A DNA stretch of 64,000 bases from PFJX01 sp040751755 (lineage in GTDB: Bacteria; Pseudomonadota; Gammaproteobacteria; Burkholderiales; Thiobacillaceae): contig JBFMHC010000039.1 of assembly GCA_040751755.1 (NCBI GenBank), forward strand, positions 1 through 64,000. Direction: 5' to 3'. A program made the position numbers and the translations under genes. Within the stretch, counting starts at the first letter, position 1. The number at the start of each line of letters is the position of its first letter. This document shows positions 45,163-53,215 of this stretch, one piece after another. The notes under the pieces were generated by a model. That model saw only the letters and a list, made by a program, of their open reading frames with translations, was not told the origin of the DNA and searched no databases.

Positions 45163-45588
45163 TTACATGTCGGTGACAAACGGCACCGACAGCCGTGAGT
45201 CGTCGACTCGTAGCTGCATGACCCAGTCGCGCCGTCCGCTCACGCACACCGGCAGGGTCACGCTGGCGGTAAACATACCTGCTTTATCGGCGCGCAGGGT
45301 GTAAAGATTGAAGCCCATGTCCATGCCCTCCATGGTGAAGCGCGCCTCGACCCGCCGCGCCTGCGGTGCATGCACCTCGACGCGGAAGGCCGACAGCGGC
45401 TTGAGCGCGCCCAGCATGCGGACCGTCACGGGCGTGCCGTCGAGTTCCACCGAACAGCCCTGGCGCAGATCGGCGCAGGCCAGGGTGCGGCTCACCCCCG
45501 CGTCCTCGTTCAGGCGCTGCGACCAGAGCACCCCGCCGATCAGGAGGATCAGCAGCACGGGGAGAAGGTAGGCGAGGTGTTTCTTCAT
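45163..45588 (-). CDS. Hypothetical membrane-anchored protein
   Basis: 141 residues. One N-terminal helix (LAYLLPVLLILLIGGVLWSQ), then a ~115-residue periplasmic domain with three cysteines and an immunoglobulin-like beta pattern (FRVEVHAPQARRVEARFTME, MDMGFNLYTL, WVMQLRVD). I recognise it only as the kind of protein paired with copper or cytochrome assembly genes, without firm assignment. Start overlaps the stop of the Nudix gene (TGATG). Confidence 0.75.
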   Translation of the reverse strand: MKKHLAYLLPVLLILLIGGVLWSQRLNEDAGVSRTLACADLRQGCSVELDGTPVTVRMLGALKPLSAFRVEVHAPQARRVEARFTMEGMDMGFNLYTLRADKAGMFTASVTLPVCVSGRRDWVMQLRVDDSRLSVPFVTDM

Positions 45589-46544
45589 CACGGGGACTCC
45601 GGTGTGGGGATGGCCCAGGCGCCACCGCGCTGGGCGATGCCGTGCGCGCCGAGCGCGCGCGCACGCGCCAGATCGCCGGCATCGAGGCCGCCGAGCGCGA
45701 ACACCGGCACGGGGTAGTCGCGCAGCCAGGCTGCCAGGGTGCCCCAGCCCAGGGGCGCGGCGCCGGGGTGGCTGGCGGTGGCCTGGATGGGTGAGAGAAG
45801 CGCCCAGTCCAGCTCCAGCGCGGCTGCGCGCGCCAGCTCCGCGGGGTCGTGGCAGGACGCGCCGACCCACTCCAGGGGCGGGCGCGCGGTGGTGGACATC
45901 AGCTGCGCGGCGGGCAGCTGCACGCCCGCGCCCAGACGTTCCGCCAGCGCGACGTCACCGTTCACCACCAGCAGCGCGCCGTGTTCGCGACAGCGCGCCG
46001 CCACTTCCCCGGCCAGGCGCGCGAGGGCGCTCGCGGACAGCGCCTTCTCGCGCAGCTGCAGCAGGCGCAGGCCGTGCGCCAGGCGCCACTCCAGGCGGCG
46101 CAGGAATTCCGCCTCGCCGAGGTCGGATGCCGCCGAGATGGCGTACTCCAGGGGCAGGCGCAGGCCCTTCAGGATGGGGCCGTTGGCGGGCAGGATGGGT
46201 TCGACCTCGGGGCGTGCGGCGTGGGTCCAGGCAAACCGCTGGCCCTCGCGCGGCTGCGGCTCGCCCGCCCAGGCGGTGACGCGGAAGAAGCGCAGCATGA
46301 CGTGGGCGTGGGGGTAGACGTAGCTGCGGTTGAGCCAGGGCCAGGCCTCGCGCACCTCGATGCCCAGCTCCTCGTGCAGTTCACGCGCCAGCGCCTCGCG
46401 CGCGGTCTCGCCCGCCTCCACCTTACCGCCGGGGAACTCCCACCAGCCGGCGTAGGCCTTGCCTTCAGGCCGGCTGGCCATGAGAAAGGCACCGTCCGGC
46501 CGTTCGATGACCGCCGCGGCGACCTCGAGAACGCCCTCGGACAT
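45588..46544 (-). CDS. Nudix hydrolase fused to ThiE-like domain
   Basis: 318 residues. Residues 1-130 are a MutT-type Nudix domain with the box GGKVEAGETAREALARELHEEL; residues ~140-318 resemble thiamine-phosphate synthase (LRLLQLREKALS, LLVVNGDVALAERLGAGVQL, FALGGLDAGDL). The fusion recurs in proteobacteria; the Nudix part probably cleans 8-oxo-dGTP, while the second domain lacks several ThiE residues and may be non-catalytic. Follows the M48 gene by 2 bp. Confidence 0.88.
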   Translation of the reverse strand: MSEGVLEVAAAVIERPDGAFLMASRPEGKAYAGWWEFPGGKVEAGETAREALARELHEELGIEVREAWPWLNRSYVYPHAHVMLRFFRVTAWAGEPQPREGQRFAWTHAARPEVEPILPANGPILKGLRLPLEYAISAASDLGEAEFLRRLEWRLAHGLRLLQLREKALSASALARLAGEVAARCREHGALLVVNGDVALAERLGAGVQLPAAQLMSTTARPPLEWVGASCHDPAELARAAALELDWALLSPIQATASHPGAAPLGWGTLAAWLRDYPVPVFALGGLDAGDLARARALGAHGIAQRGGAWAIPTPESP

Positions 46545-46546
46545 CG

Positions 46547-47473
46547 CTAGCGCTCGTCCTTGGCCTTGGCGTCCTTGTCGGGGATCGGCACCAGGGTCAG
46601 CGCCTTCTGCGCCGGCGCCGCTCCCTGGCTCACGTCGCGCACGTTGTCGGCGCTGCGGATGTGCGGCCCCACCGGCGTCCGCGGCGCCTCGGCGTAGATC
46701 GGCCGCATGTAGGGGACCAGACCGGCAAGGTCCTTGATGCGCGTCGCCGGCGCGGGGTGGGTGGAGAGGAACTGCGGCGGCCCCTTGCCATTGGCGGCCT
46801 GCATCTTCTTCCACAGACTGATCGCGGCCTCCGGGTCGTAGCCGGCACGCGCGGCGATCTCGATGCCGATGCGGTCCGCCTCGCTCTCCGCGCCGCGGCT
46901 GTTGGGCAGCAGCCAGCCGAGCTGCGCCAGGGCGGTGCCGCCGCTCATCACGGCATTGCGGTTGCGGTCGCTGGAAGCCGCCGCGGCCACCACCACCACA
47001 CCCTGCGCCAGCAGGGCGTTCGACATCTTCTCCGCGCCGTGGTTGGCGAGGGCATGGCCGATCTCGTGCCCCATGACCTGGGCGATCTCGTCGTCCGTGG
47101 CCTTCAGCTTGTCGATCAAGCCGGTGTAGATGGCCATGCGCCCGCCCGGCAGGCAGTAGGCGTTGAGGGTCTCGGGGTCGTCGACCACGGTGACCTGCCA
47201 GTCCCACTTCGCAGACTCCGGCCGGTAGCGGATCGCTTGGGCGACGAGACGGTTGGTGATGGCGTCGACGCGCGCCTTGACGCGCGGGTCGTTGTTGACC
47301 TTGCCCTTCTTCTCCCACGGCGCGAGTTCCTGCGCGTAGGCGCTGCGCGCCTGGGCGATGACCGACTGCTCGGACACCAGCGACAGCTGCGAGCGCCCGG
47401 TCATGGGGTTGGCGGCGCAGCCCGCGAGGACGGCGAAGAGGGCGATGGGTGCCAGTTTCTTGAGCGGTTCCAT
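46547..47473 (-). CDS. M48 family metalloprotease lipoprotein
   Basis: 308 residues. Lipoprotein signal (IALFAVLAGCAANP), zinc motif HEIGHAL with downstream Glu in ESEADRIGIEIA. LoiP/BepA-like periplasmic quality-control proteases have this layout, but no TPR domain is present. ATG 47473. Confidence 0.9.
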   Translation of the reverse strand: MEPLKKLAPIALFAVLAGCAANPMTGRSQLSLVSEQSVIAQARSAYAQELAPWEKKGKVNNDPRVKARVDAITNRLVAQAIRYRPESAKWDWQVTVVDDPETLNAYCLPGGRMAIYTGLIDKLKATDDEIAQVMGHEIGHALANHGAEKMSNALLAQGVVVVAAAASSDRNRNAVMSGGTALAQLGWLLPNSRGAESEADRIGIEIAARAGYDPEAAISLWKKMQAANGKGPPQFLSTHPAPATRIKDLAGLVPYMRPIYAEAPRTPVGPHIRSADNVRDVSQGAAPAQKALTLVPIPDKDAKAKDER

Positions 47474-47493
47474 GATGCGGCCCGTGGACGGCG

Positions 47494-47730
47494 TCAGGGG
47501 TTCTGCTGCTCGAGGGCGGCGAGACGCGCCTCCAGCGCCTGCAACTGTTCGCGCGTGCGCGCCAGCACCTGGGCCTGCACGTCGAATTCCTCGCGCGTCA
47601 CCAGGTCCAGCCGGCCCAGCCAGGCCGACAGCGAGGCCTTGAGGTTTTTCTCGATGTCGCGCGCGGGACTCATGGCGAGCACCTCGTTGATCTTGCCAGC
47701 CATCTCGGTGGCGAGCTTCTGCTTGAGCAT
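47494..47730 (-). CDS. ubiK: Ubiquinone biosynthesis accessory factor UbiK
   Basis: 78 residues, BMFP/YqiC family: an amphipathic N-terminal helix (MAGKINEVLAMSP) and a C-terminal coiled coil (FDVQAQVLARTREQLQALEA). Scaffold for aerobic ubiquinone synthesis with UbiJ. Divergent from the torF-glnK-amtB unit, as in many betaproteobacteria. Confidence 0.92.
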   Translation of the reverse strand: MLKQKLATEMAGKINEVLAMSPARDIEKNLKASLSAWLGRLDLVTREEFDVQAQVLARTREQLQALEARLAALEQQNP

Positions 47731-47795
47731 GGCGATCCCCTTTCAGTGAATGCGCCGAGTTTACCAAGCCGGCCGCGGGCAGGTTCGGCGCCAAT

Positions 47796-47848
47796 TTGGT
47801 GCATTCGCGAAAGCATCGCGCACCAAGATCTCGCATTTCCGTGCACCA
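47796..47848 (+). promoter_or_regulatory. Activator half-sites upstream of torF-glnK-amtB
   Basis: TTGGTGCA (47796-47803), GCACCAA (47820-47826) and TGCACCA (47842-47848) repeat the NtrC half-site sequence 75-125 bp before the expected sigma-54 start. Spacing differs from the classic GCACC-N5-GGTGC box, so the assignment to NtrC is tentative. Confidence 0.5.
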
Positions 47849-47896
47849 CACCCACGCACGATATATAACCAATTGATTTACATAAGTGTTTCAAGC

Positions 47897-47911
47897 TGGC
47901 ACAGCTTCTGC
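47897..47911 (+). promoter_or_regulatory. Sigma-54 promoter of torF-glnK-amtB
   Basis: TGGCACAGCTTCTGC has the GG-N10-GC spacing and an exact TGGCAC -24 element; the -12 part is CTGC instead of TTGC. Start expected near 47923, about 38 nt before the torF ATG. Confidence 0.75.
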
Positions 47912-47960
47912 TTTTAAGCCATCGTGCAATACCGCACTCCTTTTCGCATTGGAGAACATG

Positions 47961-48707
47961 ATGAAAAAACTGTCTTGGATGTTGGTTCTCGCCGGCGTGA
48001 TGTCCGTCCCCGCGATCGCCGCGGATTCGCCTCATAGCATCGCCTACAACGTCGGCGCGACCACCGACTACATCTTCCGCGGCATTTCCCAATCCCAAGG
48101 CGACCCGGCCATCTCCGGCGGCATCGACTACAGCCACGCCAGCGGTTTTTATGCCGGCGCCTGGGCGTCGACCCAGAAGTGGGTGGAGACCGGCCCCTAC
48201 AAGACCGACAGCGATTTCGAGCTGGACCTCTATGGCGGCTACAAGGGCACGGTTGGCGACATCGGCTATGACGTCGGCGTGATCCGCTACAGCTACGACG
48301 GCGATCGCGGCGCCGCCGTGACGCTGCCGACCCCGGACACCACCGAGGTGTACATCGGCGCCAGCTGGAAGTTCCTCAGCGCCAAGTACAGCTACGTCGT
48401 GTCCGACTACTTCGTCGGCTGGGGCAGCCCGACGGCCAAATCCAACGGCTCCAGCTACCTGGAGCTGAACGCCACCCACGACCTGGGCAACGGCTGGGGC
48501 CTGCTGGGCCACATCGGCCACCAGAAGGTCGAGAACACCAGCATCGCCTCCTACACCGACTTCAAGGTCGGCGTGACCAAGGATGTCGGCTTCGGCGTGG
48601 TGACCCTGGCCTATTCCGACACCGATGCCGACACGACCTCCTACACGTGGGCTGGAGAGAAGGTTGCCGACGGCGCCTTCGCTCTCTCCTTCTCCAAGAG
48701 CTTCTAA
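47961..48707 (+). CDS. TorF family putative outer-membrane porin
   Basis: 248 residues; signal peptide (LSWMLVLAGVMSVPAIA) and a beta-barrel pattern from AYNVGATTDYIFRGISQSQG to the C-terminal aromatic AFALSFSKSF. Belongs to the TorF (Gcw_chp) family often found ahead of glnK-amtB; presumably admits ammonium or small nitrogen compounds. Start at the second of two tandem ATGs, six bases after GGAG. Confidence 0.88.
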   Translation: MKKLSWMLVLAGVMSVPAIAADSPHSIAYNVGATTDYIFRGISQSQGDPAISGGIDYSHASGFYAGAWASTQKWVETGPYKTDSDFELDLYGGYKGTVGDIGYDVGVIRYSYDGDRGAAVTLPTPDTTEVYIGASWKFLSAKYSYVVSDYFVGWGSPTAKSNGSSYLELNATHDLGNGWGLLGHIGHQKVENTSIASYTDFKVGVTKDVGFGVVTLAYSDTDADTTSYTWAGEKVADGAFALSFSKSF

Positions 48708-48780
48708 CCCAACCTGACCGAGCCGTTCCGCCTGCCAGCAGGCCGGGACGGCGAGTGGGTCTGTCAATCAGGAGACAGCG

Positions 48781-49119
48781 ATGAAATTCGTTACCGCCAT
48801 CATCAAACCCTTCAAGCTGGACGAGGTCCGCGAGGCCCTGTCCAGCATGGGGGTGTCAGGCATCACCGTCACCGAGGTCAAGGGCTTCGGCCGGCAAAAA
48901 GGCCACACCGAGCTGTACCGCGGCGCGGAATATGTCGTGGACTTTCTGCCCAAGGTGAAGATCGAGGTCGCCATCAAGAGCGAGGTGCTCGACCAGGCGA
49001 TCGAGGCCATTTCCAAGGCTGCCCAGACCGGCAAGATCGGCGACGGCAAGATCTTTGTCTGGGACCTGGAACAGGTTGTTCGTATCCGCACCGGCGAAGC
49101 CGGCGAGTCGGCGATCTAA
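48781..49119 (+). CDS. glnK: Nitrogen regulatory protein P-II
   Basis: 112 residues, exact PII length. T-loop with the uridylylated tyrosine in ELYRGAEYVVDFLPKV; C-terminal IRTGEAGESAI. Coupled to amtB 12 bp downstream; binds and blocks AmtB when nitrogen is plentiful. Confidence 0.96.
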   Translation: MKFVTAIIKPFKLDEVREALSSMGVSGITVTEVKGFGRQKGHTELYRGAEYVVDFLPKVKIEVAIKSEVLDQAIEAISKAAQTGKIGDGKIFVWDLEQVVRIRTGEAGESAI

Positions 49120-49130
49120 GGAGAACGATC

Positions 49131-50627
49131 ATGAAACGCCTCATCACGAGTTTGATGTTGGTAGGCACGCTGGCCTTCGGCGGCATGGCCCTTGCTGAAG
49201 AACCCGCCCCCGCGCCGGCACCCGCCGCGACCATGGAAGCGGCCGCGGCCCCCGCCGCCGAGGCGCCGGCCCCCGAGACCGCCGCGCCCGCCGCCGCCCC
49301 CGCGCCCGAGGCCGCCCCGGCCGAAGCCGCGCCGGCCCCCGTGCCCGACAAGGGCGACACCACCTGGATGCTGGTCTCCACCCTGCTGGTCATCCTCATG
49401 ACCATCCCTGGCCTGGCCCTGTTCTATGGCGGCCTGGTGCGCGCCAAGAACATGCTCTCGGTGCTGACGCAGGTGTTCGCCATCTTCTGCGTGATCGCGG
49501 TGCTGTGGGTGGTCTACGGCTACTCGCTGGCCTTCACCAGCGGCGGCGACCTGAACAGCTTCATCGGCGGCCTGTCGAAGATGTTCCTGGCGGGCGTGGA
49601 CCCGAGCGTCAACGTGGAGACCTTCTCCAAGGGCGTGGTGATCCCCGAGATGGTGTTCATGGTGTTCCAGCTCACCTTCGCGGCCATCACCGTGGCCCTG
49701 ATCGTCGGCGGCTTCGCCGAGCGCATCAAGTTCTCCGCGCTGCTGGTGTTCTCCGTGCTGTGGTTCACCTTCTCCTACCTGCCCATGGCGCACATGGTCT
49801 GGTTCTGGGGTGGCCCGTCCGCCTACGGCGACCCCGCCGGCTTCCTGTTCGCCAAGGGCGCGCTGGACTTCGCGGGCGGCACCGTGGTGCACATCAACGC
49901 CGGCATCGCCGCGCTGATGGGCGCCATCGTCATCGGCAAGCGCGTCGGCTACGGCAAGGACAGCATGGCCCCGCACAACCTGACCGCCACCATGATCGGC
50001 GCCTCCCTGCTGTGGGTGGGCTGGTTCGGCTTCAACGCCGGCTCCAACCTGGAGGCCACCGGCACCGCCGTCCTGGCGATGGTCAACACGGTGGTGGCGA
50101 CGGCCGCGGCGGCGATGTCCTGGATGTTCGCGGAATGGCTGATCAAGGGTAAGCCCTCCATGCTGGGCATCGCCTCCGGCGCGGTCGCCGGCCTGGTGGC
50201 GGTCACCCCCGCCGCCGGCTTCGCCGGCCCGATGGGCGCCATCGTCCTCGGCGCGGTCGCCGGCGTGGCCTGCCTGTGGGGCGTCACCGGCCTGAAGCAT
50301 GCCCTCGGCTACGACGACTCCCTGGACGTGTTCGGCGTGCACGGCATCGGCGGCATCATCGGCGCCATCGGCACCGGCATCCTGGTGAACCCCGCCCTGG
50401 GTGGCACCGGCGTGTTCGACTACGCCGCCAACGCGGTCGCCGAGTACAGCTCCGCGCAGGTGATGAGCCAGCTGTGGGGTGTCGGCGTGGCGGTGGTGTG
50501 GTCCGGCGTGGTCAGCTTCGTGCTGTTCAAGCTGATCGACATGGTGATGGGTCTGCGCGTGCCGGAAGAGCAGGAACGCGAAGGCCTGGATACCGCGACC
50601 CACGGCGAGCGCGCCTACAACTACTAA
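49131..50627 (+). CDS. amtB: Ammonium transporter
   Basis: 498 residues. A cleavable signal peptide is followed by a ~55-residue Ala/Pro/Glu-rich linker (residues ~22-77), then eleven helices of the Amt fold; pore histidines in TVVHINAG and FGVHGIGG. The long low-complexity N-terminal linker is common in betaproteobacterial AmtB. Terminator follows. Confidence 0.95.
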   Translation: MKRLITSLMLVGTLAFGGMALAEEPAPAPAPAATMEAAAAPAAEAPAPETAAPAAAPAPEAAPAEAAPAPVPDKGDTTWMLVSTLLVILMTIPGLALFYGGLVRAKNMLSVLTQVFAIFCVIAVLWVVYGYSLAFTSGGDLNSFIGGLSKMFLAGVDPSVNVETFSKGVVIPEMVFMVFQLTFAAITVALIVGGFAERIKFSALLVFSVLWFTFSYLPMAHMVWFWGGPSAYGDPAGFLFAKGALDFAGGTVVHINAGIAALMGAIVIGKRVGYGKDSMAPHNLTATMIGASLLWVGWFGFNAGSNLEATGTAVLAMVNTVVATAAAAMSWMFAEWLIKGKPSMLGIASGAVAGLVAVTPAAGFAGPMGAIVLGAVAGVACLWGVTGLKHALGYDDSLDVFGVHGIGGIIGAIGTGILVNPALGGTGVFDYAANAVAEYSSAQVMSQLWGVGVAVVWSGVVSFVLFKLIDMVMGLRVPEEQEREGLDTATHGERAYNY

Positions 50628-50644
50628 TCAGCGTCTCCCCGCGC

Positions 50645-50678
50645 AAGGGCGCCGGCCGCAGGGCCGGCGCCCTTTTTT
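50645..50678 (+). terminator. Rho-independent terminator after amtB
   Basis: AAGGGCGCCGGCC (50645-50657) pairs with GGCCGGCGCCCTT (50662-50674), followed by T to 50678. Confidence 0.9.
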
Positions 50679-50690
50679 CTTACCCTCCTC

Positions 50691-50719
50691 CTGTAATAAA
50701 AACATCACCAAACCGTCAT
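50691..50719 (+). promoter_or_regulatory. Pho box upstream of phoB
   Basis: Three direct repeats on an 11-bp period: CTGTAAT (50691), ACATCAC (50702) and CCGTCAT (50713), each followed by a 4-bp A-rich spacer, as in PhoB boxes. Indicates autoregulation of phoB-phoR. Confidence 0.75.
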
Positions 50720-50751
50720 AAGATGCCCTGCAATTGATCAAGGAGGCGCAT

Positions 50752-51444
50752 ATGGCGGCCAACATCCTCATCGTCGAAGACGAGCCCGGGATCCAGGAAG
50801 CCCTCAAGTTCAACCTCAGCCAGCACGGCCACAGCGTCACCGGCGCGGCCAGCGCCGAGGAGGCCCTGAGCCAGCTGGGCGGCGCCCTGCCCGACCTGAT
50901 CCTGCTCGACTGGATGCTGCCCGGCATCTCCGGCGTCGACCTGGCCCGGCGCATCCGCGAGGACTCGCGCCTGAAGGGCATTCCCATCATCATGCTCAGC
51001 GCCCGATCCGAGGAGCGCGACAAGGTCACCGGCCTGGAGATCGGCGCGGACGACTACCTGACCAAGCCGTTCAGCCCGCGCGAACTGAACGCGCGCATCA
51101 AGGCCGTGCTGCGCCGCCGCGCGCCGCAGATGACCGAGGACATCGTCGAGATCGCCGGTCTGCGCCTCGACCCCGCCTCGCACCGCGTCGCCGGCAACGG
51201 CCAGAACCTGGAGATGGGCCCCACCGAGTTCCGCCTGCTGCACTTCCTCATGACCCACCCGGACCGCGTCTATTCGCGCTCGCAGTTGCTCGACCACGTC
51301 TGGGGCGACCACGTCTTCGTGGAGGAGCGCACGGTCGACGTGCACATCCGCCGCCTGCGTTCCTCGCTCGAGGGCACCGGCCACGACCGCCTGATCCAAA
51401 CCGTGCGCGGCGCCGGCTATCGGCTTTCCGGCAGCGAGGCCTGA
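50752..51444 (+). CDS. phoB: Phosphate regulon response regulator PhoB
   Basis: 230 residues: receiver domain (phospho-Asp in LILLDWMLPG, Lys in LTKPFSPREL) and OmpR-type winged helix (EFRLLHFLMTHPDRVYSRSQ, then TVDVHIRRLR). ATG 50752 has an ideal AAGGAGG site. Pairs with phoR. Confidence 0.96.
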   Translation: MAANILIVEDEPGIQEALKFNLSQHGHSVTGAASAEEALSQLGGALPDLILLDWMLPGISGVDLARRIREDSRLKGIPIIMLSARSEERDKVTGLEIGADDYLTKPFSPRELNARIKAVLRRRAPQMTEDIVEIAGLRLDPASHRVAGNGQNLEMGPTEFRLLHFLMTHPDRVYSRSQLLDHVWGDHVFVEERTVDVHIRRLRSSLEGTGHDRLIQTVRGAGYRLSGSEA

Positions 51445-51510
51445 ACACCCCCGCGCGGCGGGTAGAATGACGCGCATCCGACCCGTTTCCCGTCCATATC
51501 CGACCCCTAC

Positions 51511-52836
51511 ATGCTGTCCTTCTGGTGGCGCCCGCTTCTGACCGTGCTGGGGCTCGGCGCGCTCGCGGCGGTCCTGTCCGGCCTTTCCGAGGCGGCCGAT
51601 GGCTGGGCCCTGTTCGCTGCCGGCCTGCTCGTCTATCTCGCCTATCACCTGGTGCAGCTGGGCAAGCTGGACCGCTGGCTGGAAATCCCCGGACAGCGGC
51701 CGATGGTGGGCGACGGCGTCTGGGGCGACGTGCTGTACCGCCTGGAGAAGCTGCTGCGCCAGGGCCAGGGCAGCCAGCAGAAGGCCGTCGCCGAGCTGGA
51801 GCGCATGCCGGAGGCAACGCGCAACCTTCCGGACGGTGTGGTGATCCTCGACGACGACAGCCGCATCCTCTGGCTCAACAACGCCGCAGAACACCTGCTC
51901 GGCCTCTCGCCGACGCGCGACCTGGGACAGTTCATCGCCTACCTGCTGCGGCATTCGCGCTTCCTCGCCTGGCTGCAGGAGGAGGATTACGCGCAGACCC
52001 TGACACTGGACTCGCCGGCGCAGCCGGAGAAGATCCTCTCCTTGCAACTGGTGCCGCTGCCGCGCAACCAGAAGATGCTGCTCGCGCGCGACGTCTCCGA
52101 CCTGGCGCGCGTGGAACGGATGCGACGCGACTTCGTCGCCAACGTCTCGCACGAACTGCGCACGCCCATCACCGTGATCGTCAGCTTCCTGGAGACCTTC
52201 GAGGACATGCCCGATCCTAGCCCGGCGGAGTTCCGCAAACACATTCCGCTGATGCTGGAACAGTCCGACCGCATCCGCCGCCTGGTCGATGACCTGCTCA
52301 CCCTGGCGCGCCTGGAGACGGAACCGGAGACCAAGGAGGAGGCGGTGGACATCGTCGCCCTGTCGCGCCGCCTGGCCGACGAGGCGCGCACCATGAGCCA
52401 GGGGCAGCACCAGGTCGAGGAACGCATCGAGACGCGCATGCGCCTGCTCGGCAACCCGCAGGAGCTATACAGCGCGCTGGCCAACCTGGTGTCGAACGCG
52501 GTGCGCTACACCCCGGCGGGCGGCCGCATCACCCTGAGGTGGCACATCGGCCCGAACGGCTCCGGCCTGTTCTCCGTATGCGACACCGGCGAAGGCATCG
52601 AGGCCCAGCACATCCCCCGCCTGACCGAGCGCTTCTACCGCGTCGACCGTGGCCGCTCGCGCGCCAGCGGCGGCACCGGCCTGGGACTGGCGATCGTCAA
52701 GCACATCCTGCAGCGCCACCAGGCGCGCCTGCGTGTTGACAGCGTGCTGGGCAAGGGCAGCACCTTCACCGCCGCCTTCCCGGCGGACCGGCTCATCCCA
52801 GAAGCGCAGCCAGTCGCAGCTGAACCCGCTCCTTGA
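51511..52836 (+). CDS. phoR: Phosphate regulon sensor kinase PhoR
   Basis: 441 residues. Two N-terminal helices with almost no periplasmic loop, a PAS domain (~95-190), H-box NVSHELRTPITVI, N-box ANLVSNAVRYTPAGG and G-boxes DTGEGI and GGTGLGLAIVKHI. The last codons overlap convergently with the HIT gene. Confidence 0.95.
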   Translation: MLSFWWRPLLTVLGLGALAAVLSGLSEAADGWALFAAGLLVYLAYHLVQLGKLDRWLEIPGQRPMVGDGVWGDVLYRLEKLLRQGQGSQQKAVAELERMPEATRNLPDGVVILDDDSRILWLNNAAEHLLGLSPTRDLGQFIAYLLRHSRFLAWLQEEDYAQTLTLDSPAQPEKILSLQLVPLPRNQKMLLARDVSDLARVERMRRDFVANVSHELRTPITVIVSFLETFEDMPDPSPAEFRKHIPLMLEQSDRIRRLVDDLLTLARLETEPETKEEAVDIVALSRRLADEARTMSQGQHQVEERIETRMRLLGNPQELYSALANLVSNAVRYTPAGGRITLRWHIGPNGSGLFSVCDTGEGIEAQHIPRLTERFYRVDRGRSRASGGTGLGLAIVKHILQRHQARLRVDSVLGKGSTFTAAFPADRLIPEAQPVAAEPAP

Positions 52837-53215
52837 GCGCCTCTCCCATCGAGGGAGAGGGGGAAAACCGCGCCGCCTCTCGCCGCGCCGGCGCCCAGAT
52901 GGCATCCGGGAAGTTCACGTCGTCCGCCCAGCGCGGGATCACGTGCCAATGCACGTGCGGCACCATGTTGCCGAGGCTGGCGAGGTTGATCTTGTCCGGC
53001 CGCACCGCCTCCCTCACGGCCTGCTCGGTGGCGAACACCACCGCCATCAGGCGCTGCCGATCCGCGACGGGCAGGTCCGTCATCTCCCGCACATGGGCGT
53101 TGAGGATGACGCGGCAGAAACCGGGGTAGTTCGCGTCCTCCACCCAGATGACGCGACAGAATGCGTCCTGCCAGAGGGGCTCGGCGCCCTGCCCTTCACA
53201 CAGCGGGCAGTTCAC
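52793..53215 (-). CDS. HIT family protein
   Basis: 140 residues. Zinc-type N-terminus CPLCEGQG and the histidine triad HVHWHVIPRW. Members hydrolyse nucleotide phosphoramidates. GTG start overlaps the stop of the upstream oxidoreductase (GTGA). The C-terminal ~23 residues (FSPSPSMGEALKER onward) are encoded across a REP hairpin, so the tail is probably an acquired extension. Confidence 0.88.
   Translation of the reverse strand: MNCPLCEGQGAEPLWQDAFCRVIWVEDANYPGFCRVILNAHVREMTDLPVADRQRLMAVVFATEQAVREAVRPDKINLASLGNMVPHVHWHVIPRWADDVNFPDAIWAPARREAARFSPSPSMGEALKERVQLRLAALLG
52840..52860. repeat. REP-type hairpin inside the HIT gene
   Basis: CCTCTCCC and GGGAGAGG (8-bp perfect arms, 5-nt loop) match one arm type of the paired REP at 34190-34210. 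It lies 4 bp after the phoR stop and within the coding end of the HIT gene. Confidence 0.75.
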
